DNA from: Pseudomonas gregormendelii
GTDB lineage: Bacteria > Pseudomonadota > Gammaproteobacteria > Pseudomonadales > Pseudomonadaceae
Direction: 5' to 3'
Assembly: GCF_017114825.1 (NCBI RefSeq)
Contig: NZ_JADEVO010000040.1
Location: 1 to 47,328, forward strand
DNA length: 47,328 nt
Made by a program: the position numbers and the translations under genes. Positions 1 through 8,063 of the stretch are shown one piece after another. The stretch's first letter is position 1. Each line of letters opens with the position of its first letter. The notes under the pieces are model-generated. The model ran no database searches. It was not told where the DNA came from and saw only the letters and a list, made by a program, of their open reading frames with translations.

Positions 1-73
1 CGACTTGGTCGACAACCGACAATTTAAAAGTCAGCGTGTAATCTCTCTGGCTACGTTTTTCGCCCGTGTTCAT
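1..73 (-). CDS. IS3-family-type transposase OrfA, N-terminal fragment cut by window edge
   Basis: Reading leftward from an ATG at 71-73 gives 24 codons (MNTGEKRSQRDYTLTFKLSV, then VDQV) that run off the window. An AGGAAGG Shine-Dalgarno lies just upstream (about 80-86). The start resembles the helix-turn-helix OrfA of IS3-type elements, whose small first frame binds the terminal repeats and is followed by an overlapping DDE orfB; that rest would lie outside the window. The element's end should fall between about 74 and 133, just beyond the queF terminator, but the exact border and any target duplication cannot be fixed from here. Family assignment rests on a short peptide only. Confidence 0.55.
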   Translation of the reverse strand, partial: MNTGEKRSQRDYTLTFKLSVVDQV

Positions 74-134
74 TGCACCTTCCTGATAAGAAGCCAGAAG
101 GTGTAAACCTTATTCAGGACGAGACACCAGATGC

Positions 135-167
135 AAAAAAGCCCCGCCAGTGATGGCGGGGCTTTTT
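135..167 (-). terminator. Rho-independent terminator of queF (bidirectional shape)
   Basis: A 9-bp perfect stem (gccccgcca at 141-149, tggcggggc at 154-162) with a GTGA loop is flanked by A6 on the left and T5 on the right, so it can stop transcription in both directions. It sits about 60 bases past the queF stop. Confidence 0.9.
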
Positions 168-221
168 ATTGTGCGCAGTTTGCAATGCATTCCCTGTGGG
201 ACCGGGCTCCCCATTCGTTCT

Positions 222-1052
222 TTATTGGCGGACCAGGCGGTGGTTCGGCAGTTGCACGGCTTGCGTGCTGCGATACGGGTTGATATCCAGACCGCCACGG
301 CGCACATACCGCGCATACACGGTCAGCTTCTCGGGTTTGAGCAACCGCTGCAGGTCGAGGAATATCCGCTCCACACACTGCTCATGGAAGTCCGAATGCT
401 GGCGGAAGCTGACGATGTAATCCAGCAGGCTCGCGTGATCCAGCGCCGCACCACGGTATTCGACTGCCACACTGCCCCAATCCGGCTGGCTGGTGACCGG
501 GCAATTGGATTTGAGCAGATGGCTGTGGACGCTCTCCTCGACGATACGCGAATCATCGCAACGCAGCAGTTCCGGACGCGGGTGTTCGTAGTTGCTGACA
601 CTGATATCGAGGTCGTCGATGCACACCCCCGGCAATGCGACGACGCCTTCGGCCTCCACCTCTTTCAGGCTGCGGATGCGCACGCCCACCGGTTTGCCGG
701 CGGCAGCGGACAAGTCTTTGGCCAGGGTTGCCTCGAGGCTTGCCGTGTCAGCGAATGGCGTCTGGTTCAGCGAGTTGAGGTACAGCTTGAACGACTTCGA
801 CTCGATGATATTCGGCGAGTCCGCCGGAATGCTGAATTCGCCGATCGCCACCACGGGCTTGCCGGACGGCAGCAACCACGACAGCTCAAAGCAGTTCCAG
901 AAGTCCACACCCGTGTACGGCAGGGTTTGCGCCGTCAGGCCGAGCTCGGCCCATTTTGCGGTGCGCGGGATCGGGAACAGCAGGGACGGCGTGTAGGTGG
1001 CGATGTATTCGCTGGATTTACCCAGCGGCGAGTGTTCGGCTGCAGGATGCAT
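222..1052 (-). CDS. queF: NADPH-dependent 7-cyano-7-deazaguanine (preQ0) reductase QueF
   Basis: This cytosolic enzyme reduces the nitrile of preQ0 to the amine of preQ1 on the way to queuosine in tRNA. The 276-residue protein is the long, two-domain (E. coli-like) form. Visible motifs are the NADPH-binding ESKSFKLYLNS at 84-94, the catalytic cysteine Cys184 in SNCPVTSQPDW with the proton donor Asp191, and the C-terminal RRGGLDINPYRS. The ATG at 1050-1052 is preceded by a modest AGG-type ribosome site. It is a single gene with its own terminator at 135-167. The neighbouring cupredoxin and copRS genes follow the P. aeruginosa PA2806-PA2810 order (from memory), which supports orthology but implies no shared function. 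Confidence 0.97.
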   Translation of the reverse strand: MHPAAEHSPLGKSSEYIATYTPSLLFPIPRTAKWAELGLTAQTLPYTGVDFWNCFELSWLLPSGKPVVAIGEFSIPADSPNIIESKSFKLYLNSLNQTPFADTASLEATLAKDLSAAAGKPVGVRIRSLKEVEAEGVVALPGVCIDDLDISVSNYEHPRPELLRCDDSRIVEESVHSHLLKSNCPVTSQPDWGSVAVEYRGAALDHASLLDYIVSFRQHSDFHEQCVERIFLDLQRLLKPEKLTVYARYVRRGGLDINPYRSTQAVQLPNHRLVRQ

Positions 1053-1112
1053 GGCGGAAACCTGACTGAAGAATCAGGGGATTCTATCAGTGTTCAGTGG
1101 TTTTGTTGGGGA

Positions 1113-1138
1113 TTGGGAATTGGGAATTGGGAATTGGG
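1113..1138. repeat. Short 7-bp tandem repeat (attggga x about 3.7)
   Basis: The unit attggga is repeated three times plus a partial copy in the gap between the queF start and the cupredoxin stop. A degenerate REP-like stretch (gatcgcagcc ... cagctcctac) follows at about 1151-1192. Confidence 0.8.
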
Positions 1139-1201
1139 TGGTTTTGGAAAGATCGCAGCCTCGTTGCACTCGACAGCTCCTACACAGCTCCTGCGCAGCG
1201 G

Positions 1202-1717
1202 CTACGGGGCTTCGATGGTTAGTTTGCCGACCATGCCGGCCTGGTAGTGGCCGGGGATGTTGCAGGCGAATTCCAGGCTGGTGGGTTTGGTGAAGGTCCA
1301 GGTCAGCTCGGCGGTTTTGCCAGGCTCGACCAACACGCTGTTGGGGTCATCGTGCTTCATGCCATGCCCCATGGCAGCGTGATCCATGGCCTTCATGCCG
1401 CTCGGTGTCAGCATGCCGCTTTGCTGCATCTGCAGCATGGCCTGTTGATGCTGGGCATGCATGGCTGCGTCGCCGAGGTTGAACTCGTGCAGCAACTGGC
1501 CTTTATTGACCAGGACGAAGCGGACGGTCTCCCCCGCCTTGATCTTGATGGCCCGGGGATCGAACGACATGTCACCCATGACCACTTCGATGCTGCGGGT
1601 CGCATTGGCTGCCGGGGCCGGCTGACCAAAATCGACGGATTGCGCCGGCGATGCCCACGCCGGAGCGCTCAGCGCCAGCAGGCATGCGGTCAACAGCAGG
1701 GATTTGCGCAAAAACAT
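1202..1717 (-). CDS. Periplasmic Met/His-rich cupredoxin (CopI/plastocyanin-like copper protein)
   Basis: This is a 171-residue secreted protein with a clear signal peptide (MFLRKSLLLTACLLALSAPAWA, then SPAQ) and one cupredoxin fold. The type-1 copper ligands are visible: His77 in LLHEF, then Cys152, His157 and Met162 in ACNIPGHYQAGM. An insertion at about 85-125 is rich in Met and His (MHAQHQQAM, MDHAAMGHGMKH), typical of proteins that bind or buffer periplasmic copper. It is transcribed divergently from copRS, and the shared 155-bp gap carries TGACA/TGTCA half-sites, so copper-dependent activation by CopR is likely. In P. aeruginosa the equivalent gene lies between queF and copRS (from memory). 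The role in copper tolerance is inferred from the family and context. Confidence 0.88.
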   Translation of the reverse strand: MFLRKSLLLTACLLALSAPAWASPAQSVDFGQPAPAANATRSIEVVMGDMSFDPRAIKIKAGETVRFVLVNKGQLLHEFNLGDAAMHAQHQQAMLQMQQSGMLTPSGMKAMDHAAMGHGMKHDDPNSVLVEPGKTAELTWTFTKPTSLEFACNIPGHYQAGMVGKLTIEAP

Positions 1718-1763
1718 GGGTCTTCTCCAACAAGATAAGGTTCAGCCTGTAGAAAACTCTAAA

Positions 1764-1811
1764 CTGACACGACTGCCCGTAACCTGACAGGCAGATTACA
1801 ACTTTGTCAGG
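1764..1811. promoter_or_regulatory. Candidate CopR operator between the cupredoxin gene and copRS
   Basis: An inverted repeat CCTGACA (1783-1789) and TGTCAGG (1805-1811), with a further direct CTGACA at about 1764, lies in the divergent gap. The half-sites resemble the TGACA/TGTCA arms of heavy-metal regulator boxes such as that of E. coli CusR. Binding is inferred. Confidence 0.45.
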
Positions 1812-1872
1812 TTGGCCTGCACTCGCGCGGCCCACGGTATAAAGCCTTCGTTCCATTGACCCCGAGCTCTCC

Positions 1873-2553
1873 ATGAAACTGTTGATCGTCGAAGACCAAG
1901 CGAAAACCGGCCAATACCTGCGCCAGGGCCTGACCGAGGCCGGGTTCAATACCGAGTTGGTGGCCGACGGCAGCACTGGTCAACAGCTGGCACTGAGCGG
2001 CGAATACGCCTTGTTGATTCTTGATGTGATGCTGCCCGGGCGCGATGGCTGGCAAATTCTGCAAGCAGTGCGCGGCGCAGGTCTCGACACGCCGGTGCTG
2101 TTTCTCACCGCCCGTGACGCCGTAGAGGACCGGGTTTATGGCCTGGAGCTGGGGGCCGACGATTACCTGGTCAAGCCCTTCGCCTTCTCCGAATTACTGG
2201 CGCGGGTGCGCAGCCTGTTACGCCGTGGCAGCGCCCCGCCCCAGGACACCAGCTTGCAACTGGCGGACCTGCGCCTGGACCTGATCCGTCGCCGGGTTGA
2301 ACGCAGTGGGCAGCGCATCGACCTCACCGCCAAGGAGTTTGCCTTGCTGGAAATGCTGTTGCGCCGTCAGGGCGAGGTGTTGCCCAAGTCGCTGATCGCT
2401 TCACAGGTGTGGGACATGAATTTCGACAGCGACACCAATGTTATCGAAGTGGCGATCCGCCGGTTGCGCCTGAAGATTGACGATGACTTCCCCAACAAGC
2501 TGATCCACACCGTGCGCGGCATGGGTTACGTCCTCGAAGAGCGTTCTGCCTGA
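1873..2553 (+). CDS. copR: Copper response regulator CopR (OmpR/CusR family)
   Basis: This 226-residue two-component response regulator has a receiver domain at 1-115 with acidic Glu7/Asp8, phospho-acceptor Asp51 (LILDVMLPG), Thr78 and Lys100 (DDYLVKPF). A winged-helix DNA-binding domain follows at about 125-222, ending in the conserved RGMGYVLE. It belongs to the heavy-metal branch that includes CopR, CusR and IrlR. Its stop overlaps the start of the sensor gene by one base (TGATG at 2551-2555), showing translational coupling. The adjacent divergent cupredoxin is the obvious target. The copper rather than silver or zinc assignment comes from this neighbour and from synteny. Confidence 0.92.
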   Translation: MKLLIVEDQAKTGQYLRQGLTEAGFNTELVADGSTGQQLALSGEYALLILDVMLPGRDGWQILQAVRGAGLDTPVLFLTARDAVEDRVYGLELGADDYLVKPFAFSELLARVRSLLRRGSAPPQDTSLQLADLRLDLIRRRVERSGQRIDLTAKEFALLEMLLRRQGEVLPKSLIASQVWDMNFDSDTNVIEVAIRRLRLKIDDDFPNKLIHTVRGMGYVLEERSA

Positions 2554-3902
2554 TGCCTCGACTGTCCTTGAGCAGCCGCCTGGCGCTGCTGTTCGCTGCC
2601 TGTACGGCGGTGGTGTCACTGATCGCCGGCGTGCTGTTCAGCCGTGCCAGCGAGGCGCATTTCATCGAGTTGGACCAACAGTTGCTGGACGGCAAATTGA
2701 TTGGTTTGCGTCGGGCGCTGCACGACATTCAATCGAGCGACAGCCAGGCCAGGCTAGCCGATGAGTTGAGCCGCCAGGCCGACCTGGCACTGCGCATCAC
2801 CGGGGCTGACGGCCGGCGCTGGTACGACAGCTCGGCGCAACTGCCGGAACAACTTCCACTGACCGCGGGCTTGTCCACCACCAGCCACGCAGGCACCGAC
2901 TATCGAGTGCTGAGCGCCCCGCTCTATCCGGGCCAACCCGACTCGCCGCAGTTGACCCTGCTGCTCGACATCACCCATCACCAGCACTTCCTGCAGCGCA
3001 TGCAGCGCCTGATCTGGCTGACCGTCGGACTCTCGGCGCTGGCCACCGCACTGCTTGGAGCCTGGGCGGCGCGCAGTGGCTTGCGGCCGCTGCGGCGCAT
3101 GAGTGAAGTGGCGCGCGGGGTGTCGGCCCAGTCGCTGAACGCCCGATTGCCCGAAGAGCAGATGCCACCCGAACTTGCGCAAATGGCCCATCACTTCAAC
3201 GCCATGCTGGAACGTCTCGACGACTCATTCCAGCGACTGTCGGCTTTCTCCGCCGACATCGCCCATGAGCTGCGCACGCCGCTGTCAAACCTGCTGACCC
3301 ACACTCAGGTCACCCTCACGCGCCCGCGACCGCTGGAGGATTACCGCGAGGCGCTGCACAGCAACCTTGAAGAGCTGCAATGGATGGCGCAGCTGGTCAA
3401 CGACATGCTGTACCTGGCCAAGGCCGATCACGGGTTGTTGATGCCCACCCGCGAACCCCTCGACCTTGGACAGGAAGTGGATGTGCTACTGGAGTTTTTC
3501 GCTCCCCTGGCGGAAGACGCCCGGGTGACATTGAGCCGTGAAGGCACTGCCAGTATGGAGGGTGATCGCAACATGCTGCGCCGCGCGCTCTCCAATCTGC
3601 TGGACAATGCCTTGCGGTTTACCCCGGCGGAGGGTGAGGTGCGCGTGCGGATCAGCCAGCAGCCCAAGGTGTTGGGACTGGTGGTCGAGAACATGGGCGA
3701 AGGGATTGCCGCCGAGCTGCTGCCGCGCTTGTTCGACCGCTTCTACCGGGCGGACCCTGCGCGCCAGGAAGGCAGCAGTGAACATGCGGGGCTGGGATTG
3801 GCGATCACCCAGTCGATCATCAGGGCCCATGGCGGGCAGATTCGGTGTGAATCGGGGGATGGCTGGACGCGGTTTTCGATTGAGCTGCCAAAAAGAGTTT
3901 GA
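2553..3902 (+). CDS. copS: Copper sensor histidine kinase CopS (CusS family)
   Basis: This 449-residue inner-membrane kinase has TM1 at about 9-30, a periplasmic sensor loop of about 120 residues, TM2 at about 152-173, a HAMP linker at about 174-226, the HisKA domain with phospho-acceptor His238 (SADIAHELRTP), and an HATPase domain with N box (SNLLDNALRF), F box (LFDRFYRAD) and G2 box (GLGLAI). The length and order match the heavy-metal sensor family. The periplasmic loop holds His143, His144 and His146 (THHQHF) close to TM2, a plausible metal site, though this is inference. It is coupled to copR by a one-base overlap and followed by a REP array instead of a clear terminator. Confidence 0.92.
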   Translation: MPRLSLSSRLALLFAACTAVVSLIAGVLFSRASEAHFIELDQQLLDGKLIGLRRALHDIQSSDSQARLADELSRQADLALRITGADGRRWYDSSAQLPEQLPLTAGLSTTSHAGTDYRVLSAPLYPGQPDSPQLTLLLDITHHQHFLQRMQRLIWLTVGLSALATALLGAWAARSGLRPLRRMSEVARGVSAQSLNARLPEEQMPPELAQMAHHFNAMLERLDDSFQRLSAFSADIAHELRTPLSNLLTHTQVTLTRPRPLEDYREALHSNLEELQWMAQLVNDMLYLAKADHGLLMPTREPLDLGQEVDVLLEFFAPLAEDARVTLSREGTASMEGDRNMLRRALSNLLDNALRFTPAEGEVRVRISQQPKVLGLVVENMGEGIAAELLPRLFDRFYRADPARQEGSSEHAGLGLAITQSIIRAHGGQIRCESGDGWTRFSIELPKRV

Positions 3903-3909
3903 CCCCCGC

Positions 3910-4116
3910 CCCGGTAGGAGCTGCCGAAGGCTGCGATCTTTTGATCCTGTTTTTTAAGAGCAAGATCAAAAGATCGCAGCCTGCGGCAGCTCCTACGAGG
4001 GAGCGGCGGAAGAGCAAGATCAAAGGATCGCAGCCTTCGGCAGCCCCTACGGGGGAGCGGCGGAAGAGCAAGATCAAAGGATCGCAGCCTTCGGCAGCCC
4101 CTACGGGGGAGCGGCG
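3910..4116. repeat. REP array with a 54-bp tandem repeat
   Basis: An inverted REP copy (taggagctgccgaaggctgc followed by gatcttttgatc) at about 3914-3946 faces a direct copy at 3961-3999. Two identical 54-bp units follow, 4001-4054 and 4055-4108, each holding gcaagatcaaaggatcgcag and cttcggcagcccctacgggg, with an 8-base start of a third unit at 4109-4116. The array lies between the convergent copS and lolE genes. Confidence 0.93.
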
Positions 4117-4123
4117 TCAGGAC

Positions 4124-5368
4124 TTACGAATAACGTAGAGCATGCGCCGGCTCGATCTTCGCCGCTCGCCACGCAGGGTACACCGTGGCCAAAAAGCTCA
4201 ACACGAACCCCGCCGAGCAGATCAACAGCACATCACCAGCCTGCAGTTCCGAAGGCAGGTTGCTGACGAAGTACACATCCGAACTGAAGATGTGCTGCCC
4301 GCTCACCCGCTCCACCCAACCCACCAGCTCGCTGACGTTCAGCGCTGCAATCACGCCCAGCACCCCGCCAATCAAGGTCCCGACGATCCCGATCACTGTG
4401 CCCTGCACCATGAAGATCGCCATGATCTGTCGTGGCGTGGCGCCGATGGTGCGCAGGATCGCGATGTCCGCGCCCTTGTCGTTCACGACCATGATCAGGG
4501 TGGCAATGATGTTGAAGGCGGCGACGGCGACGATCATCAGCAACAGCAGGCCGATCATGGTCTTTTCCATCTTCATCGCACTGAACAGGCTGCCCTGGGT
4601 GTGGGTCCAGTCATCCGCCCGGTAGGCGCTGCCGAGACTGCCGGCAATATCGCTGGAGACCTTCGGCGCCGCGTACAAGTCCTTCACCGCCAGGCGCACG
4701 CTCTGCACCTGGTTCGGCTGCCAGTGCTGCATCTGCGCGGCATCGGCCACATGGATCAGCGCCATCGAGCCGTCCAGCTCGGCGCCAACCTTGAACACGC
4801 CCACCACGTTCAGGCGCTGCATGCGCGGCGTGATGCCGCCCGGTGCCGTGCTCACTTCCGGCACGATCAGGGTGATCTTGTCGCCCACATTCAAGCGGAA
4901 ACGCCGGGCCGTGATTTCACCGACCACCACGCCGAACTCACCTGGCTTGAGCGCATCCAGGCGCCCCTGGACGATATGCTTGGCGACGATCGACACCTGG
5001 CCTTCGAGCGCCGGGTCGACGCCGCTGACCTGGATCGGCTGCATCGTGCCCTTGTAGGACAGCATGCCTTCCATCTCGGTGAACGGCACGGCGGCGGTCA
5101 CTTCGGGGTTTTTCATCGCGGCGGCGGCCACCGGCTGCCAGTCGTCGATCGGGTTGACACCGACGATGGTCGCGTGCGGCACCATGCCGAGGATGCGCGA
5201 GCTCATCTCACGCTGGAAGCCGTTCATCACCGACAGCACCACGATCATGGCGAGCACGCCCAGGGCGAGACCGATCATCGAGGTCATCGAGATGAAGGAC
5301 ACGAAGCGATTGCGACGCTTGGCGCGGGTGTAGCGCGCGCCGATGAAGATCGATAACGGTCTGAACAT
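4124..5368 (-). CDS. lolE: Lipoprotein-releasing ABC transporter permease LolE (LolC/E family)
   Basis: This is one of two integral-membrane subunits of LolCDE, which extracts mature lipoproteins from the inner membrane and hands them to LolA. It has the LolC/E layout: TM1 at about 25-48 after a basic TRAKRRNRF stretch, a large MacB-like periplasmic domain to about 265, and three C-terminal segments, ending in PAWRAAKIEPAHALRYS. I chose the ATG at 5366-5368 (MFRPLSIFIG) because it aligns with the paralogue at 7373. A GTG four codons upstream at 5378-5380 is possible, and neither has a strong ribosome site. It is the last gene of the lolC-lolD-lolE order. LolC and LolE naming follows position and is less certain than family membership. 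Confidence 0.9.
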   Translation of the reverse strand: MFRPLSIFIGARYTRAKRRNRFVSFISMTSMIGLALGVLAMIVVLSVMNGFQREMSSRILGMVPHATIVGVNPIDDWQPVAAAAMKNPEVTAAVPFTEMEGMLSYKGTMQPIQVSGVDPALEGQVSIVAKHIVQGRLDALKPGEFGVVVGEITARRFRLNVGDKITLIVPEVSTAPGGITPRMQRLNVVGVFKVGAELDGSMALIHVADAAQMQHWQPNQVQSVRLAVKDLYAAPKVSSDIAGSLGSAYRADDWTHTQGSLFSAMKMEKTMIGLLLLMIVAVAAFNIIATLIMVVNDKGADIAILRTIGATPRQIMAIFMVQGTVIGIVGTLIGGVLGVIAALNVSELVGWVERVSGQHIFSSDVYFVSNLPSELQAGDVLLICSAGFVLSFLATVYPAWRAAKIEPAHALRYS

Positions 5369-5397
5369 TCGCTGGGGCACCGTATAAAAATAAATGA

Positions 5398-5421
5398 CCC
5401 GAGGTCGTTGCAGACCCCGGG
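5398..5421 (-). other. Hairpin between lolD and lolE
   Basis: The sequence cccg-a-ggtc / gttgca / gacc-c-cggg forms an 8-bp stem with one mismatch and a 6-base loop. In the direction of transcription it is followed by TCATTTATTTTTATAC, a weak U-rich tract. It could reduce read-through into lolE or protect the upstream mRNA. Confidence 0.5.
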
Positions 5422-5431
5422 TTTCGACCAG

Positions 5432-6130
5432 TCAGATAGGCGTCAGGCGGCCTTCCTGCAGATGCAGGACGCGATCCATCTGGCGGGCCAGGTTCATGTC
5501 GTGAGTCACCACCAGGAACGCCGTGCGCATCGAAGTGCTGAGTTCCAGCATCAAGTCCTGGATGCCCTGGGCGGTGTGGGAGTCGAGGTTGCCGGTGGGC
5601 TCGTCGAGCATCACCAGGCCAGGCTTGTTCACCAGGGCGCGAGCGATGGCCACACGCTGGCGTTCGCCACCGGACAGTTCGGCCGGCTTGTGCTCCAGGC
5701 GATGGCCCAGCCCTACCCGCTCCAGCAACGCCGTGGCACGCTGGCGCGCCTCGGGGATCGCAGTCTTGCCGATCAGCAGCGGCATGCAGACGTTTTCCAG
5801 CGCGGTGAATTCCGGCAGCAAGTGGTGGAACTGGTAGACGAAACCCAGCGACCGATTGCGCAACAGGCCGCGATTCTTCTCGCTCAGGGCCGACAGCTCT
5901 TCACCGTCGAGCCACACGCTGCCCTGGGTCGGCGTATCGAGGCCGCCCAACAGGTTGAGCAAGGTACTCTTGCCCGAACCCGAGGTGCCGACGATGGCGA
6001 CACGCTCACCTGGGTGCAACTCCAGTTGCAGCCCCGCCAGGACCTCGACCGATTCCGGACCTTCCTCGTAGGACTTGCCCAGGTTGCGGCAGCTCAGGAT
6101 TGCTTTTTCACTCATGCCCAATTCACTCAT
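5432..6130 (-). CDS. lolD: Lipoprotein-releasing ABC transporter ATPase LolD
   Basis: This cytoplasmic ATPase powers LolCDE. The protein is 232 residues from the chosen ATG at 6128-6130 (MSELGMSEKA), which has GGAGG nine bases upstream and overlaps the lolC stop by eight bases. A second ATG at 6115 gives a 227-residue form also usual for the family. Motifs: Walker A GTSGSGKST, Q loop in FVYQFHHLLPEFTALENV, signature LSGGERQR, Walker B LVMLDEPTGNLD, and switch His in VVTHD. The LLPEFTALENV stretch after the Q loop is typical of LolD. The overlap with lolC implies coupled translation. Confidence 0.96.
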   Translation of the reverse strand: MSELGMSEKAILSCRNLGKSYEEGPESVEVLAGLQLELHPGERVAIVGTSGSGKSTLLNLLGGLDTPTQGSVWLDGEELSALSEKNRGLLRNRSLGFVYQFHHLLPEFTALENVCMPLLIGKTAIPEARQRATALLERVGLGHRLEHKPAELSGGERQRVAIARALVNKPGLVMLDEPTGNLDSHTAQGIQDLMLELSTSMRTAFLVVTHDMNLARQMDRVLHLQEGRLTPI

Positions 6131-7373
6131 AACGTAGCGCCTCCGCAGGCTGGGTGCGCGCGGCACGCCAGGCTGGATACAGGGTGGCGAGGAAACTCAG
6201 GATCAACGCGGCGGCACAGACCATCACCACGTCCTGGCTCTGCACTTGCGACGGCAGGTAATCGATGAAGTACACATCGGCGTTCAGGAACTTGTGGCCG
6301 ATCAGGCCTTCGAGGGCCGAGATCGCTGCGCTGACGTTCAGCGCGGCGAAAATCCCGACCACGGCGCCGATCAGCGTACCGAACACCCCGATCACCGTGC
6401 CCTGCACCATGAAGATCGCCATGATGGTTCGTGGCGTCGCGCCCAGGGTGCGCAGGATCGCGATATCGCCCTTCTTGTCGTTCACCACCATCACCAGGGT
6501 GGAGATGATGTTGAACGCGGCCACGGCCACAATCAGCAGCAACAGCAGACCGATCATGGCTTTTTCCATGCGAATCGCCTGGTACAGGTTGCCGTGGGTA
6601 CGGGTCCAGTCACGCGCATAGTAACGGTCTTCGCCAAGTTGCTGGGCGATGTTCCACGCGGTACGCGGCGCCTGGAACAGGTCGTCGAACTTGAGGCGGA
6701 TGCCCTGCACCTGATCCGGCTTCCAGCGATGCAGTTTCGCCAGGTCCTGGAGGTTGGTGACGCCCAGGTAACCGTCGATCTCACCGGCGCCGACATGGAA
6801 AATGCCGACCACGGTAAAGCGCTTCATGCGCGGGAACATCCCGGCCGGGGTCACGGTGACTTCCGGCGCGACGAAGGTCAGCTTGTCGCCGATGGCGGCA
6901 CCCAGCTTGGCGGCGGCCTTGTCACCGATGACGATGCCGAAACTGCCGGGCGCCAGGTCGTCGAGTTTGCCCTGCAGCATGAACTTGTCGATGATCGACA
7001 CCTGGCGCTCCAGCGCCGGGTCGATGGCATTGAGCAGCACCTTGGACACCTTGCCGTTGTTGGTCAGCAACCCCTGCATCTGGGTAAACGGCGCTACCGC
7101 CGTCACCTGCGGGTTCTGCTTGACCTTGGCCGCCAGGCTTGGCCAGTCGCTGATCGGTTCACCGGACTCGATGGTCGCGTGGGGCACCATGCCCAGCACG
7201 CGGGTGCGCATCTCATGATCGAAGCCGTTCATGACCGACAGCACCACGATCATCACGACCACGCCCAAGGCGAGCCCGATCATGGAAGTCAGGGAAATGA
7301 ACGACACAAAATGATTGCGACGCTTTGCACGGGTATAACGCGTGCCAATAAATACGAAGAGAGGTCTGAACAT
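6123..7373 (-). CDS. lolC: Lipoprotein-releasing ABC transporter permease LolC (LolC/E family)
   Basis: This 416-residue inner-membrane permease is paralogous to the protein at 4124-5368: both begin MFRPL-FIG-RYTRAKRRN and share the MIGLALG TM1 and the KMEK/RMEKAMIGLLLL second segment. It contributes the first half of the lipoprotein exit path and, by family knowledge, the contact with periplasmic LolA. It is first in the operon, with lolD overlapping its stop. The 94-bp gap upstream is shared with the divergent PilZ gene, so both promoters must lie at 7374-7467. Confidence 0.92.
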   Translation of the reverse strand: MFRPLFVFIGTRYTRAKRRNHFVSFISLTSMIGLALGVVVMIVVLSVMNGFDHEMRTRVLGMVPHATIESGEPISDWPSLAAKVKQNPQVTAVAPFTQMQGLLTNNGKVSKVLLNAIDPALERQVSIIDKFMLQGKLDDLAPGSFGIVIGDKAAAKLGAAIGDKLTFVAPEVTVTPAGMFPRMKRFTVVGIFHVGAGEIDGYLGVTNLQDLAKLHRWKPDQVQGIRLKFDDLFQAPRTAWNIAQQLGEDRYYARDWTRTHGNLYQAIRMEKAMIGLLLLLIVAVAAFNIISTLVMVVNDKKGDIAILRTLGATPRTIMAIFMVQGTVIGVFGTLIGAVVGIFAALNVSAAISALEGLIGHKFLNADVYFIDYLPSQVQSQDVVMVCAAALILSFLATLYPAWRAARTQPAEALRYE

Positions 7374-7467
7374 GTCGGGGCTTGTTCGGAGGGAAAAGGA
7401 ACGTCCTTGTGGCGGGGGTCGATAACCAGCTTTACACTCAGACCACCGCCGCTACCATGGGTTCGCC

Positions 7468-8049
7468 ATGTCGACATTAGATGAAGAAGATCGCCGCGAA
7501 TACTACCGTATCGAGGACACGATCGCACTGGAAATTCGGCCTTTGTCCGCTGTCGAAGCCGCGGGCCAGGAAGTGTTGCAGGATGCTTCTCCACTGTTCA
7601 ATTTGCTCAGCGAATTGCACCTGAGCGAATTCGAATCGCAACACCTGTTGCGCCAGATCAGTGAGCGCGACCGCAACCTTGCGGCATTCTTGAAATCCCA
7701 GAACAAACGCATCGACCTGCTGAGCCAGGTGATCGCCATTACCGTGCTGGGGCAGATTGGCGAGCCGCAACCGGTGATCATCTCCGAAGGGGGCGTCGAC
7801 TTTCAGTACCCCACGCCGATTGCCGCCGGGGCGCGCCTGTCGATCAAGCTGGTGTTGATGCCGCAAGCCCTTGGCCTGTTGCTGCGCGCCCGCGTCACCC
7901 ATTGCGATCCCAAGGGCGATGGCTACGACATCGGCACCGAGTTTGAACACCCCACCGATGCCCAGCGCCAATTGCTCGCCCGCTACATTTTGCAGAAGCA
8001 GGCCCAGGAACGTCGCCTGGCCCGCGAACAAAACGACTCAGGCCTCTAA
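7468..8049 (+). CDS. PilZ-domain protein (PA2989-like)
   Basis: This 193-residue cytosolic protein has an N-terminal RxxxR motif (Arg10-EYY-Arg14), a helical middle (about 35-95) and a C-terminal beta-rich part (about 98-180, ending in a GYDIGTEF strand), the layout of PilZ proteins with a split domain. The second c-di-GMP motif, normally D/NxSxxG, reads Ile104-x-Ser106-x-x-Gly109 (IISEGG), so its acidic/amide residue is missing and binding may be weak or lost. The gene is divergent from lolCDE and lies 14 bases before a phosphodiesterase gene with which it probably forms an operon. This order is the same in P. aeruginosa (from memory). The function is not known to me. Confidence 0.8.
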   Translation: MSTLDEEDRREYYRIEDTIALEIRPLSAVEAAGQEVLQDASPLFNLLSELHLSEFESQHLLRQISERDRNLAAFLKSQNKRIDLLSQVIAITVLGQIGEPQPVIISEGGVDFQYPTPIAAGARLSIKLVLMPQALGLLLRARVTHCDPKGDGYDIGTEFEHPTDAQRQLLARYILQKQAQERRLAREQNDSGL

Positions 8050-8063
8050 ATTAAGGAAGAACC

